Of a stretch of DNA of 10,139 nucleotides, positions 1 through 7,600 are shown piece by piece. Each line of letters starts with the position of its first letter. Within the stretch, counting starts at the first letter, position 1. The DNA comes from Clostridia bacterium (GTDB lineage Bacteria > Bacillota > Clostridia > Christensenellales > CAG-1252): positions 1-10,139 of the forward strand of contig JAEDHM010000044.1 of NCBI GenBank assembly GCA_016296985.1, given 5' to 3'. Position numbers and translations under genes: made by a program. Under the pieces are notes generated by a model that searched no databases, had not been told where the DNA came from, and was given only the letters and a program-made list of their open reading frames with translations.

Positions 1-1323
1 GTGACGTGTGCGAGGGAAAAAGTCAAAGGGGGTGATTTCGCAAATTTGATAGTTCTCTTTCAATATCGCCAAATCCCTAGCCAAAGTTGCAGGATTGCAG
101 GATAGATAGATTATGCTATCCGCTCCAGCAGATATTACGGATTCTAAAACTTCTTTTGCAACACCTTGACGAGGTGGATCGAATACCACCACTTTATCTC
201 CTTCATCCCTTTGATATTCATTTATGATTTGAGGTAAAATTTTGGCGGTATCTCCGCAGTAATTGGTTATCTTTTCTTCAAATCCGTTGAGTTTTGCATT
301 TTTGTTTGCATTTTCAACAGCGGAAGGAATAATCTCGATACCCAAAACTTTTTTTGCCTTTTGGGCAAGCATAACCGTCAAAACGCCGGTACCTGAATAA
401 GCGTCTATGACGTAGGCGTCTTCCTTTACGTAGGACAATATCTTTTGATAGGCCTTTTCAGCGATAGGGGTGTTGACTTGCAAAAAAGACAAGGGAGAAA
501 CCTCGGCTTTTATGCCTACCGTTTTGTATTCTAACTTTTCACTTCCGTACAAGGTTGTGAGATTGTCTCCAAAAATTACGTTGTTTCTTTTTGTATTTTC
601 GGAAATAGCAAGAGAGAAATTTGCAAACTCCATCTTAAGTTTGGAAATAAGTTTTTCACTTTTGGGAAGTTTGTTTCCAATGATAACCAAAACTATAGAA
701 AAGCTGTCGCCTACAAGTCTTGCTACAAGATGACGGAGCAAACCTTTTCCACTTTTTTCATTGTAAACGGAAAGTGAGTTTTCCTTTGCGTAGTCTAATA
801 CGCATTTTATAACCTTGTTAAATTGATTGGTATGTAAAGGACAACAACTTTCCTTTTTGTCGGGAGTTAGAGGAATAACTTTATGAGTCCCCTCTTTGAA
901 AAATCCAAGGACGATTTCTCCATCTCTTATCCCGAAAGGTAACGCCATTTTGTTACGGTAATAGTAGGGATTACCTCCAACAATGGGAGAAATAGGAAAA
1001 TTTATCCCTGCCTTTTTCATTACCGTTTCAAGGTTTTGCATTTTTATCTTTCTTTCTTCCTCAAGGGAGATATGCTGAAAATCGCAACCTCCGCATTTTC
1101 CGAAAAGAGGACAAAGAGGAGTTTCCCTTAAAGGCGAGGGTTTAAGCATTTTTATGATATGCCCCCAAGCCAAATTTCCCTTTATTTTGTCAACGGCGAT
1201 TTTGATTTCTTCCCCCTTCAATGCGTAAGGCACGAAAAAGGTGAAGCCATCGCTTTCGCCAATGCCTTCACCGTTCATTCCTACGTCTCGAATTGATAAA
1301 ACAAGGGTATCTTTTACTTCCAC
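1..1323 (-). CDS. rlmD: 23S rRNA (uracil-5-)-methyltransferase, RlmD/RlmCD (RumA) family, 3' end cut by the window
   Basis: S-adenosylmethionine-dependent enzyme that methylates C5 of a uracil in 23S rRNA (U1939 for RlmD; Gram-positive RlmCD also does U747). 441 codons are open to the left edge; only the extreme C-terminus is missing, since the last residues seen (FPRTRH) match the family's terminal motif. Residues 1-60 form a TRAM-like RNA-binding domain. C71, C77, C80 (C-x5-C-x2-C) and C161 (CPL) fit the four ligands of a [4Fe-4S] cluster. Q282 (FLQVN), DAYSGTG at 307-313 (SAM loop), DPPRQG at 382-387 and the nucleophile C409 in LSCNPATLARD complete the methyltransferase signature, so it looks active. 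The start is the GTG at 1323: it has GAGG seven bases upstream inside galE, and the next ATG (1278, residue 16) would cut into the TRAM domain. It follows galE after two bases. Which uracil is modified cannot be told from sequence alone. Confidence 0.93.
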   Translation of the reverse strand, partial: MEVKDTLVLSIRDVGMNGEGIGESDGFTFFVPYALKGEEIKIAVDKIKGNLAWGHIIKMLKPSPLRETPLCPLFGKCGGCDFQHISLEEERKIKMQNLETVMKKAGINFPISPIVGGNPYYYRNKMALPFGIRDGEIVLGFFKEGTHKVIPLTPDKKESCCPLHTNQFNKVIKCVLDYAKENSLSVYNEKSGKGLLRHLVARLVGDSFSIVLVIIGNKLPKSEKLISKLKMEFANFSLAISENTKRNNVIFGDNLTTLYGSEKLEYKTVGIKAEVSPLSFLQVNTPIAEKAYQKILSYVKEDAYVIDAYSGTGVLTVMLAQKAKKVLGIEIIPSAVENANKNAKLNGFEEKITNYCGDTAKILPQIINEYQRDEGDKVVVFDPPRQGVAKEVLESVISAGADSIIYLSCNPATLARDLAILKENYQICEITPFDFFPRTRH

Positions 1324-1325
1324 TT

Positions 1326-2345
1326 TTATTCCTCGTCCTTCAAACACTGTTGAAAATGCCAACTGTCAGCGCACATTTTCTCAAGGTCGTAAACTGCCTT
1401 AAATCCAAGTTCTTTTTCAGCCAAAGTAGGGTCTGCATAGCAAGTTGCTATATCCCCTGCTCTGCGTGGAGCAATTTGATAAGGCAAAGGTCTTCCCAAA
1501 ACTTTGCTGAAAGCCTTTACCATATCCAAAACGCTGTAGCCCTTTCCTGTTCCGAGGTTGTAGATAAACACTCCGTTTGCCTCTTTCTCAAGTTTTTTCA
1601 AGGCGCAAATATGACCTTTCGCCAAGTCAACAACGTGAATATAATCTCTTACACCCGTTCCGTCGTGAGTGTCATAATCGTTTCCGAAAACGTTGAGATG
1701 AGGTCTTTTGCCAATAGCAACTTGAGTGATATAGGGCATAAGGTTGTTGGGAATACCGTTGGGGTTTTCACCAATCAAACCGCTTTCGTGCGCACCAACG
1801 GGATTGAAATAACGAAGAAGAGCTATGTCGAAACTGTTGTCCGAAACGTAAACGTCCTTCAAAATTTCTTCAATGAAATATTTCGTTTTGCCGTAAGGAT
1901 TGGTACAACCGCCCACCTTTGCCTCTTCAGTTATGGGAACAACCTCGGGATCACCGTAAACGGTTGCGGAAGAAGAGAATACCAAACTTTTTACTTGGTA
2001 TTCTTTCATAACCTCGATTAAGGTTACCGTACCCGTAATGTTGTTTCTGTAGTACTTGAGGGGTAAAGCAACGCTTTCGCCAACCGCTTTAAGTCCTGCA
2101 AAATGGATTACCGAATCAATTTTGTGAGAGGAAAAAACCTTTCTCAAACTTTCGGCATCGTTTATATCGTAGGGATAGAAGGCAGGACGTACACCTGTAA
2201 TTTTTTCAATTCTGTCCACGACATCCGCTTTACTGTTTGAAAGATTGTCAACGATTATGGGAGTATAACCTGCGGTGATAAGTTCGACCACGGTATGACT
2301 TCCGATATAACCTGTTCCGCCTGTAACCAAAATATTTTTATACAT
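1326..2345 (-). CDS. galE: UDP-glucose 4-epimerase
   Basis: 339-residue cytoplasmic short-chain dehydrogenase-type epimerase that interconverts UDP-galactose and UDP-glucose through a transient NAD-linked 4-keto sugar (Leloir pathway and UDP-sugar supply). Seen: N-terminal Rossmann NAD motif TGGTGYIGS (residues 8-16), DNLSNS at 33-38, HFAGLKAVGES at 81-91, catalytic SSSATVYG at 124-131 (S126), catalytic Y151-x3-K155 in NPYGKTK, RYFNPVGAH at 178-186, and GVRDYIHVVDLA at 231-242. Length equals that of typical bacterial GalE (about 330-340). The ATG at 2345 follows AGAGG nine bases upstream. It starts 29 bases after the pyrophosphate-type phosphofructokinase gene with no terminator visible between, so it is probably co-transcribed with it. 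C302 (ATCYAD) sits where Escherichia coli GalE has Y299 and human GALE has C307, which suggests that N-acetylated UDP-sugars may also be accepted (inference). Confidence 0.96.
   Translation of the reverse strand: MYKNILVTGGTGYIGSHTVVELITAGYTPIIVDNLSNSKADVVDRIEKITGVRPAFYPYDINDAESLRKVFSSHKIDSVIHFAGLKAVGESVALPLKYYRNNITGTVTLIEVMKEYQVKSLVFSSSATVYGDPEVVPITEEAKVGGCTNPYGKTKYFIEEILKDVYVSDNSFDIALLRYFNPVGAHESGLIGENPNGIPNNLMPYITQVAIGKRPHLNVFGNDYDTHDGTGVRDYIHVVDLAKGHICALKKLEKEANGVFIYNLGTGKGYSVLDMVKAFSKVLGRPLPYQIAPRRAGDIATCYADPTLAEKELGFKAVYDLEKMCADSWHFQQCLKDEE
1331..1334 (-). promoter_or_regulatory. Ribosome binding site of rlmD, inside the galE 3' end
   Basis: GAGG lies seven bases before the GTG at 1323 and within the last codons of galE (Asp-Glu-Glu-stop). 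It supports the GTG start over the internal ATG at 1278 and ties rlmD translation to that of galE. Confidence 0.7.
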
Positions 2346-2374
2346 AAGCCCTAACCTCTTTTTGATTGGATAAA

Positions 2375-3622
2375 TTATTTATTGCCTGCTTGAACCTTTT
2401 TAAGTCTTGCAAAGCGAGGCAAACCGTTTTCTAAAGGAGCCTTGCAATCCCCTTGAATCAAGGGAAGAGCATAGTCGACAAAGTCCTTAGTCAAGCCTTG
2501 ACCTGCGGGCAAAATCCAAGATTCGGGAATCTTCTTTTCGGTGTTTGCAGCAAGGGCAACGTCCATAAGTTGAGGCTTGCAAACGTAGTCCTTTCCTTCT
2601 TCTCTGATAAGGCAAACCATCTTGTCGGTTTCGCCGTTGATTGCAGCCTTTACCGCTTCGCTACCGCATGCGAAAGCCTCTTCAACGTCAACCTTTGAAG
2701 CAAGGTGCGCTGCGCATCTTTGCAACAAGCTAAACTCGATTGCCCTAGTCTTTACGCCGTACTTTTCTTTTACCATTTGAGCGAGCATTGCGCCTACGCC
2801 ACCAAGTTGAGCATGGCCGAACAAGTCGGTTTTGCTTGCGGTAAATTCGCCAACGTATTTTCCTTCAGCGTTGCGGATACCTTCGCTTACAACAACCATA
2901 CACTTGTTGTCGTTTGCATCAAGAACCTTTTTAACGCTTGCCAAAAACTCGTCGATATCAAAGGGAGTTTCGGGGAGGTAGATCAAATCAGCACCCAAAC
3001 CTGCATAGCTTGCCAATTGAGCTGCAGCGGTCAACCAACCTGCGTTTCTGCCCATAACTTCGATAATACAGAACATACCGGTGTTGTAAACAGTGCTGTC
3101 AAGTTTCAATTCCATAATAGAAGTTGCAACGTATTTTGCAGCGGAGCCATAACCGGGACAGTGATCGGTACCGTAAAGGTCGTTGTCAATTGTCTTGGGA
3201 ACGCCGATTACGTTGATATCCCAACCGCTTTTTTGCATATACTTGCTTACCTTGTTGCAAGTGTCCATACTATCGTTTCCGCCGTTGTAGAAGAAATAAC
3301 GAATGTTGTATTTTTTGAATACTTCAAGCAAACGCTTGTAATCGGTTTCGTCAACGTCGGGAGATTTTAATTTATAACGTACAGAACCCAATGCGGAAGA
3401 AGGAGTGTTTTTCAACAATTCTAATTCTTTCATATCTTCTTGACCGATATCAAAGAAATCCTCGTCCAAAATACCCTTTATACCGTGATGAGCACCGTAA
3501 ACCTTTGTAATTACGTCACTGTGTTTTAACGCTTCGATAAAAACGCCTGCTGCGCTACTGTTGATAACGGAAGAAGGACCTCCCGATTGACCGAAAATTA
3601 AAGCGCCCTTTAATCCTTTCAT
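2375..3622 (-). CDS. pfp: Pyrophosphate-dependent 6-phosphofructokinase (diphosphate-fructose-6-phosphate 1-phosphotransferase)
   Basis: 415-residue member of the phosphofructokinase A family that interconverts fructose 6-phosphate and fructose 1,6-bisphosphate, in the PPi-type group. Seen: GQSGGPSSVINSS at the N-terminus (11-23), GGNDSMDT at 114-121, PKTIDND at 142-148 with the catalytic Asp in TIDND, EVMGRNAGWL at 188-197 and SEG at 246-248. D117 and K143 replace the two glycines (104 and 124 in E. coli PfkA) that admit ATP; this pair is the established mark of PPi use, which makes the reaction reversible. The start is the ATG at 3622, with GGAGG five bases upstream. A longer reading from TTG at 3634 would place the ribosome binding site inside the coding region, so I reject it. 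The gene begins 17 bases after pfkA and is probably in its operon. Donor specificity is inferred from residues, not measured. Confidence 0.92.
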   Translation of the reverse strand: MKGLKGALIFGQSGGPSSVINSSAAGVFIEALKHSDVITKVYGAHHGIKGILDEDFFDIGQEDMKELELLKNTPSSALGSVRYKLKSPDVDETDYKRLLEVFKKYNIRYFFYNGGNDSMDTCNKVSKYMQKSGWDINVIGVPKTIDNDLYGTDHCPGYGSAAKYVATSIMELKLDSTVYNTGMFCIIEVMGRNAGWLTAAAQLASYAGLGADLIYLPETPFDIDEFLASVKKVLDANDNKCMVVVSEGIRNAEGKYVGEFTASKTDLFGHAQLGGVGAMLAQMVKEKYGVKTRAIEFSLLQRCAAHLASKVDVEEAFACGSEAVKAAINGETDKMVCLIREEGKDYVCKPQLMDVALAANTEKKIPESWILPAGQGLTKDFVDYALPLIQGDCKAPLENGLPRFARLKKVQAGNK

Positions 3623-3627
3623 AAAAA

Positions 3628-3632
3628 CCTCC
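3628..3632 (-). promoter_or_regulatory. Ribosome binding site that fixes the pfp start
   Basis: A perfect GGAGG in the 17-base pfkA-pfp gap, five bases before the ATG at 3622. It rules out the in-frame TTG at 3634, which lies upstream of the site and would translate it. Confidence 0.85.
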
Positions 3633-3639
3633 AAAAAAA

Positions 3640-4602
3640 TTATCTACTGACAATGTTTGCCAATTCGTACAACGCCTCGTTAGTGTGACGAGGTACGTTT
3701 AATGCATCTTCAATATCCATATCTATTATGGCGTTATCCTTAATTCCGACTACCCTTGCGCCAACCATGCCGTCACGCAACAAATCAACCGCCTTTGCGC
3801 CCATTCGTGTTGCCAAAACACGGTCTGCCATTGACGGCGCGCCACCGCGTTGAAGATGACCTAAAACGATTGAACGGAAGGAAAGTCCCGTCCTAGCTTT
3901 CAATTCAGAGACTACTTCGTCAAGGGGAGATGCGCCCTCGGCAAGAACGATAATGCCCGATTGCTTGCCCTTTTCAACGTTTTTCAAAAGCTTTCTTGAA
4001 ATTTTGTCGTAGTCGGTTTTATGCTCAGGAACCATAACGACCTCGGCACCACCGGACAATGCAGAGTACAAAGCCAAGTCACCGCAACGGCGACCCATAA
4101 CTTGTACAACCACAACGCGGTCGTGAGAGGACATGGTATCTCTCAAATTGTTGATTGCGGAAACGCAAGTGTTTACCGCAGTATCAAATCCCAAAGTATA
4201 GTCGGTATAACTAAGGTCGTTGTCAATGGTGCCGGGAATACCAACACCCTTAACGCCAAAGTTTTTCGAGATAGCTTGCAAGCCCCTAAAGGATCCGTCG
4301 CCACCAATTACGACCAAACCGTCGATTCCGTAAAAAGACAAAACTTTTGCCGCTTGCTTTTGTCCTTCGTAGGTTTCGAATTCGGCGCTTCGAGCCGTTC
4401 TCAATTTTGTACCGCCACGTTGAATGATGTCGGAAACGCTACGACGGGACATAATAGACAAATTGCCTGCAATAAGTCCTGCATAGCCACGTTCGACGCC
4501 ATAAACTTCGATATCGTAGTAGTCGGCGTATCTTACAACCGCCCTGATTGCTGCATTCATGCCGGGAGCATCGCCACCGGAAGTTAAAACTGCTATTTTC
4601 AT
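3640..4602 (-). CDS. pfkA: ATP-dependent 6-phosphofructokinase
   Basis: 320-residue cytoplasmic enzyme that phosphorylates fructose 6-phosphate with ATP, the committed step of glycolysis; bacterial PfkA is normally a tetramer of about 320 residues. Seen: TSGGDAPGMNAAIR (7-20), GGDGSFRG (100-107), PGTIDND (123-129) with catalytic D127, MGRRCGDLA (169-177), and fructose 6-phosphate contacts R162, E222, R243, H249 and R252 at the E. coli positions. Glycines at 103 and 124 mark ATP, not PPi, as donor. R20, R24, R54, R154, E187 and K213 match the allosteric ADP/phosphoenolpyruvate site, so classical allosteric control is likely. One oddity is Q167 where the family usually has Glu (QVMGR for EVMGR). 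The ATG at 4602 follows AAGGAG six bases upstream. The gene has its own promoter after dnaE and leads an operon with the PPi-type enzyme, galE and rlmD. The dnaE-pfkA order is conserved in Bacillota. Confidence 0.97.
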   Translation of the reverse strand: MKIAVLTSGGDAPGMNAAIRAVVRYADYYDIEVYGVERGYAGLIAGNLSIMSRRSVSDIIQRGGTKLRTARSAEFETYEGQKQAAKVLSFYGIDGLVVIGGDGSFRGLQAISKNFGVKGVGIPGTIDNDLSYTDYTLGFDTAVNTCVSAINNLRDTMSSHDRVVVVQVMGRRCGDLALYSALSGGAEVVMVPEHKTDYDKISRKLLKNVEKGKQSGIIVLAEGASPLDEVVSELKARTGLSFRSIVLGHLQRGGAPSMADRVLATRMGAKAVDLLRDGMVGARVVGIKDNAIIDMDIEDALNVPRHTNEALYELANIVSR

Positions 4603-4608
4603 ATACTG

Positions 4609-4614
4609 CTCCTT
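4609..4614 (-). promoter_or_regulatory. Ribosome binding site of pfkA
   Basis: AAGGAG six bases before the ATG at 4602. With a predicted transcription start near 4617 the 5' leader would be only about 15 bases, barely longer than the ribosome binding site and leaving no room for a riboswitch or attenuator. Confidence 0.8.
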
Positions 4615-4623
4615 TTCACAGTC

Positions 4624-4652
4624 ATTATATCAAAACCCCACCTTCCTCGCAA
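4624..4652 (-). promoter_or_regulatory. Sigma-A-type promoter of the pfkA operon
   Basis: On the minus strand TTGCGA (4652-4647, four of six matches to TTGACA) is followed by a 17-base spacer and a perfect TATAAT (4629-4624). The spacer ends in TGA, giving an extended -10 (TGn). The elements lie in the 70-base gap between the dnaE stop and pfkA, in the right direction, with transcription expected to start about seven bases after the -10. It would make pfkA and the genes after it independent of the murB-whiA-dnaE transcript. This is read from sequence only. Confidence 0.75.
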
Positions 4653-4656
4653 GGAA
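4643..4656. repeat. Short palindrome overlapping the -35 box of the pfkA promoter
   Basis: Minus strand TTCCT-TGCG-AGGAA: five-base arms around a four-base centre that contains most of the -35 hexamer TTGCGA. It could be a repressor or activator half-site pair, or a weak hairpin at the dnaE 3' end. The stem is short and is followed by GGTGGGG before a run of only four T, so it is a poor intrinsic terminator. It may also be chance. Confidence 0.35.
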
Positions 4657-4672
4657 ATAAAGGTATATTTTT

Positions 4673-7600
4673 TTAGTCAATATTTATAATATTGAGATTT
4701 TCACCGCCGTCAATATCCACAGCGTCGTAAATTCCGTTCAACAAAGCTTCACTTAGGTCGCAACCGTCACGCATTTCAAAGGTCTGCCCCTCAACGATTA
4801 GGATCACTGGGAAGGTGCCCTTATGTTTTTGCAAAAGTTTTCTGACCTTTTGGGTGGATTCGCCCTGTTTTGACTTTAAAGTTACGATAACTTTTTTCTT
4901 CATTTCAAAGGGTTTTTGAAGGGGTTTTTCCACTTTTTTGGGTGTAGGAATATCCATATAATCGCTGAATACGCTATCAGGAATTTCCTCTACTTTTTTT
5001 TCTTGAGTATCATCAACTGCCCAAGGCTCGATTCTTTTCACAAAGAAACTGTACTTATTATCTCTCAAACGGAAAGTACCCGTCACTTTTGCTATTAAAC
5101 CTATACGCAAAAGCTCTTTATACTTTTGATAGGTACCGCCGAAAAGTAATAGATCGATATTTCCGTCAACGTCCTCAAATTTTACGATTGCCCTCTCGTT
5201 TCCGCTTGCATCAACCTTTTTTGTGATTTCGCTTACCATACCGCCCAAGGTAACGGTTTGTCCGTCAAAGGAAGGGTCGTAATGGACAGAGCCTTCCTCT
5301 TCTTCGCTATCCACGTGGATTTCCCCTTCCTCGTAGTCCTCAAGAATAAGGGAGCCAAGTTTGAAGATGCGTTGATCGTAGAAAGAAACGTATTTGTCAA
5401 GAGGGTGTCCTGAAATATAAACGCCCAAAACAGTCTTTTCAAAGTCAAGCATTACGTCCTTTGAAAACTCGGGCAAGCGAACGAGTTCTACCACGTCGCT
5501 CATAGGATTTTCATCCTCACCGCCAAACATATCGAACATAGAAAGTTGACCGATTTCCTCTCTCTTATGCTCTTCTGCAACAGCGGTTTGAATACGCTCG
5601 TAGTTGTTGAGTAGAGTATTTCTCGTTTCCCCGAAAAAGTCCAACGCACCCGCTTTTATCATACCTTCCATAAGGGTTTTGTTTATTGCGGAAGAGGGCA
5701 TACGGTGATATAAATCGTGTAAGTCTTTGAAGGGGCCGTTTTTGTCCCTTTCATCGATAAGGGCTTGAGCCGCCGCCTCGCCTACGCCTCTTATGCTTGC
5801 CAAACCAAAACGAACTACAACGCCATCGGTAGAGAAATAGACGTCGCCTTTATTGAGGTCGGGAGGTAATACGTTTATACCCTTCGAGCGTAAATAACCG
5901 GTATACTTTTTGATTTCATCCGGCTTATCCAAACGGTTGTTCATAACCGCCGTAATAAACTCGTGTTGATAATATTTCTTCAAATATGCGGTTTCATACG
6001 CAACTACCGCATATGCCGCAGCATGGGATTTATTGAAGGCGTATTTTGCAAACTCTGCCATTTGGTGGTAAAGTTTTTCCGCATTTTCTTCACTCATACC
6101 CATGTTCAATGCGCCTTTTACAGGGGTTTCCTTTTTCTCGGGGTTGCCTGCAGTACCGTAGAAGAAGATTTTCTTTTGCTTTTCCATCTCCTTCTGTTTT
6201 TTCTTACTCATAATACGGCGCAACATATCCGCACGGCCCAAAGAATAACCGCCTACCTTTTGAACGATTTGCATAACCTGTTCCTGATAAACGATACAAC
6301 CGTAAGTCATTTCGAGAATAGGACGAAGTCTTTCGTCAAGATAGGTAATTTTGTCAGGATTTTCCTTGTTTGCCAAATAGGCAGGGATAGAATCCATAGG
6401 ACCGGGACGGAAAAGGGAAATACCTGCAATGATATCTTCCATTGAAGAGGGTTTAAGTTGTTGCATAAACCTCTTCATTCCCATACTTTCAAGTTGGAAT
6501 ACCGCGTCGGTTTCCCCTGAACATATAAGTTCGTAAACGGCAGGATCCTCATATCCCAATTTTGAAAAGTCAACCTCTACCCCGTGGTTTTTTCTGATAT
6601 ATTGCTTTGCGTACTTGATATCGGTCAAGTTGGTAAGTCCCAAAAAGTCCATTTTAAGCAAGCCCAAGGCTTCTACTTGGTCTTTGGGATATTGGGTTGT
6701 AACGATACGAGATGCTTGTCCCGGTCTTCCGTTAGATTGCAAGGGTACGTAATCGCTTACCACCTCTCGGCAAATAACAACGCCTGCAGCGTGCATACCG
6801 GTGTTTCGAGGCATACCCTCAACCTTTTCCGCCATATCCATAACCTTTTTTATGGTAGGTTCTCTTTCATACATTGCAACAAGGTCGGCGGAACGTTGGT
6901 CGAGGTGATTGGGGTCTTTTCCCAAAATACCTTTTATGGTAGCCTTACCTTTTACGTCAGGTATGGTTTTTGTAATTCTGTCCACGTCGGAATAAGGCAC
7001 ACGGTAAACACGGGCTACGTCCTTTATAGCTTGTTTTGCGGCAAGAGTACCAAAGGTAATAATTTGGGTAACCTTGTCAACACCGTATTTTTGGATAACG
7101 TATTGTATAATTTTTTCACGACCTTTTGAACAAAAGTCGATATCAAAGTCGGGGCTTGATACACGCTCAGAGTTGAGGAAACGCTCGAAAAGAAGGTTAT
7201 ATCTCAAAGGCTCTACGTTGGTGATACCGATGGCGTAAGCGATAATACTTCCTACACCGCTACCACGACCTGCGCCTACGGGTACGTCAATGCTTCGGGC
7301 ATAGCGTATAAAATCCCAAACGACAAGATAATACTCGGCCCAACCTAGAGAAGTGATAACACCAAGCTCGTAATCGGCTCGGGTTTTGATTTCCTCAGTC
7401 AAGGTACCGTAACGGTTTTTCAAGCCTTCGTAAGCGATTTTTACAAGATAATCGTTGGGCGCAGAGCCATCCGGCGGATAGTATTTAGGATAAAGTTTTT
7501 GCTTGTATGGAATTTCAACGTTACACTTTTCGGCAACCTCAAGGGTGTTTGTTATAACCTCGGGATGCTCGGGGAACAAAGCTTCCATTTCTTCTACGGT

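Noticed and set aside
1293..2021. A 242-codon open frame on the plus strand opposite galE
   Set aside because: It lies antisense to a gene with complete catalytic motifs, has no recognisable domain, and its composition is what the codon bias of galE would produce.
2705..3370. A 221-codon open frame on the plus strand opposite the PPi-type phosphofructokinase gene
   Set aside because: It is a shadow of a clear conserved gene: no family motif, Cys- and Val-rich composition typical of antisense frames, and no ribosome binding site that I could see.
3620..3634. An upstream TTG start for the pfp gene, adding four residues
   Set aside because: The extra codons contain the GGAGG ribosome binding site itself; the ATG at 3622 is correctly spaced from it.
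4021..4587. A 188-codon plus-strand frame opposite pfkA
   Set aside because: It is fully contained in pfkA on the other strand and has no recognisable features.
4640..4672. An intrinsic terminator after dnaE
   Set aside because: The only hairpin has five base pairs and is followed by G-rich sequence and just four T; the same bases form a better promoter.
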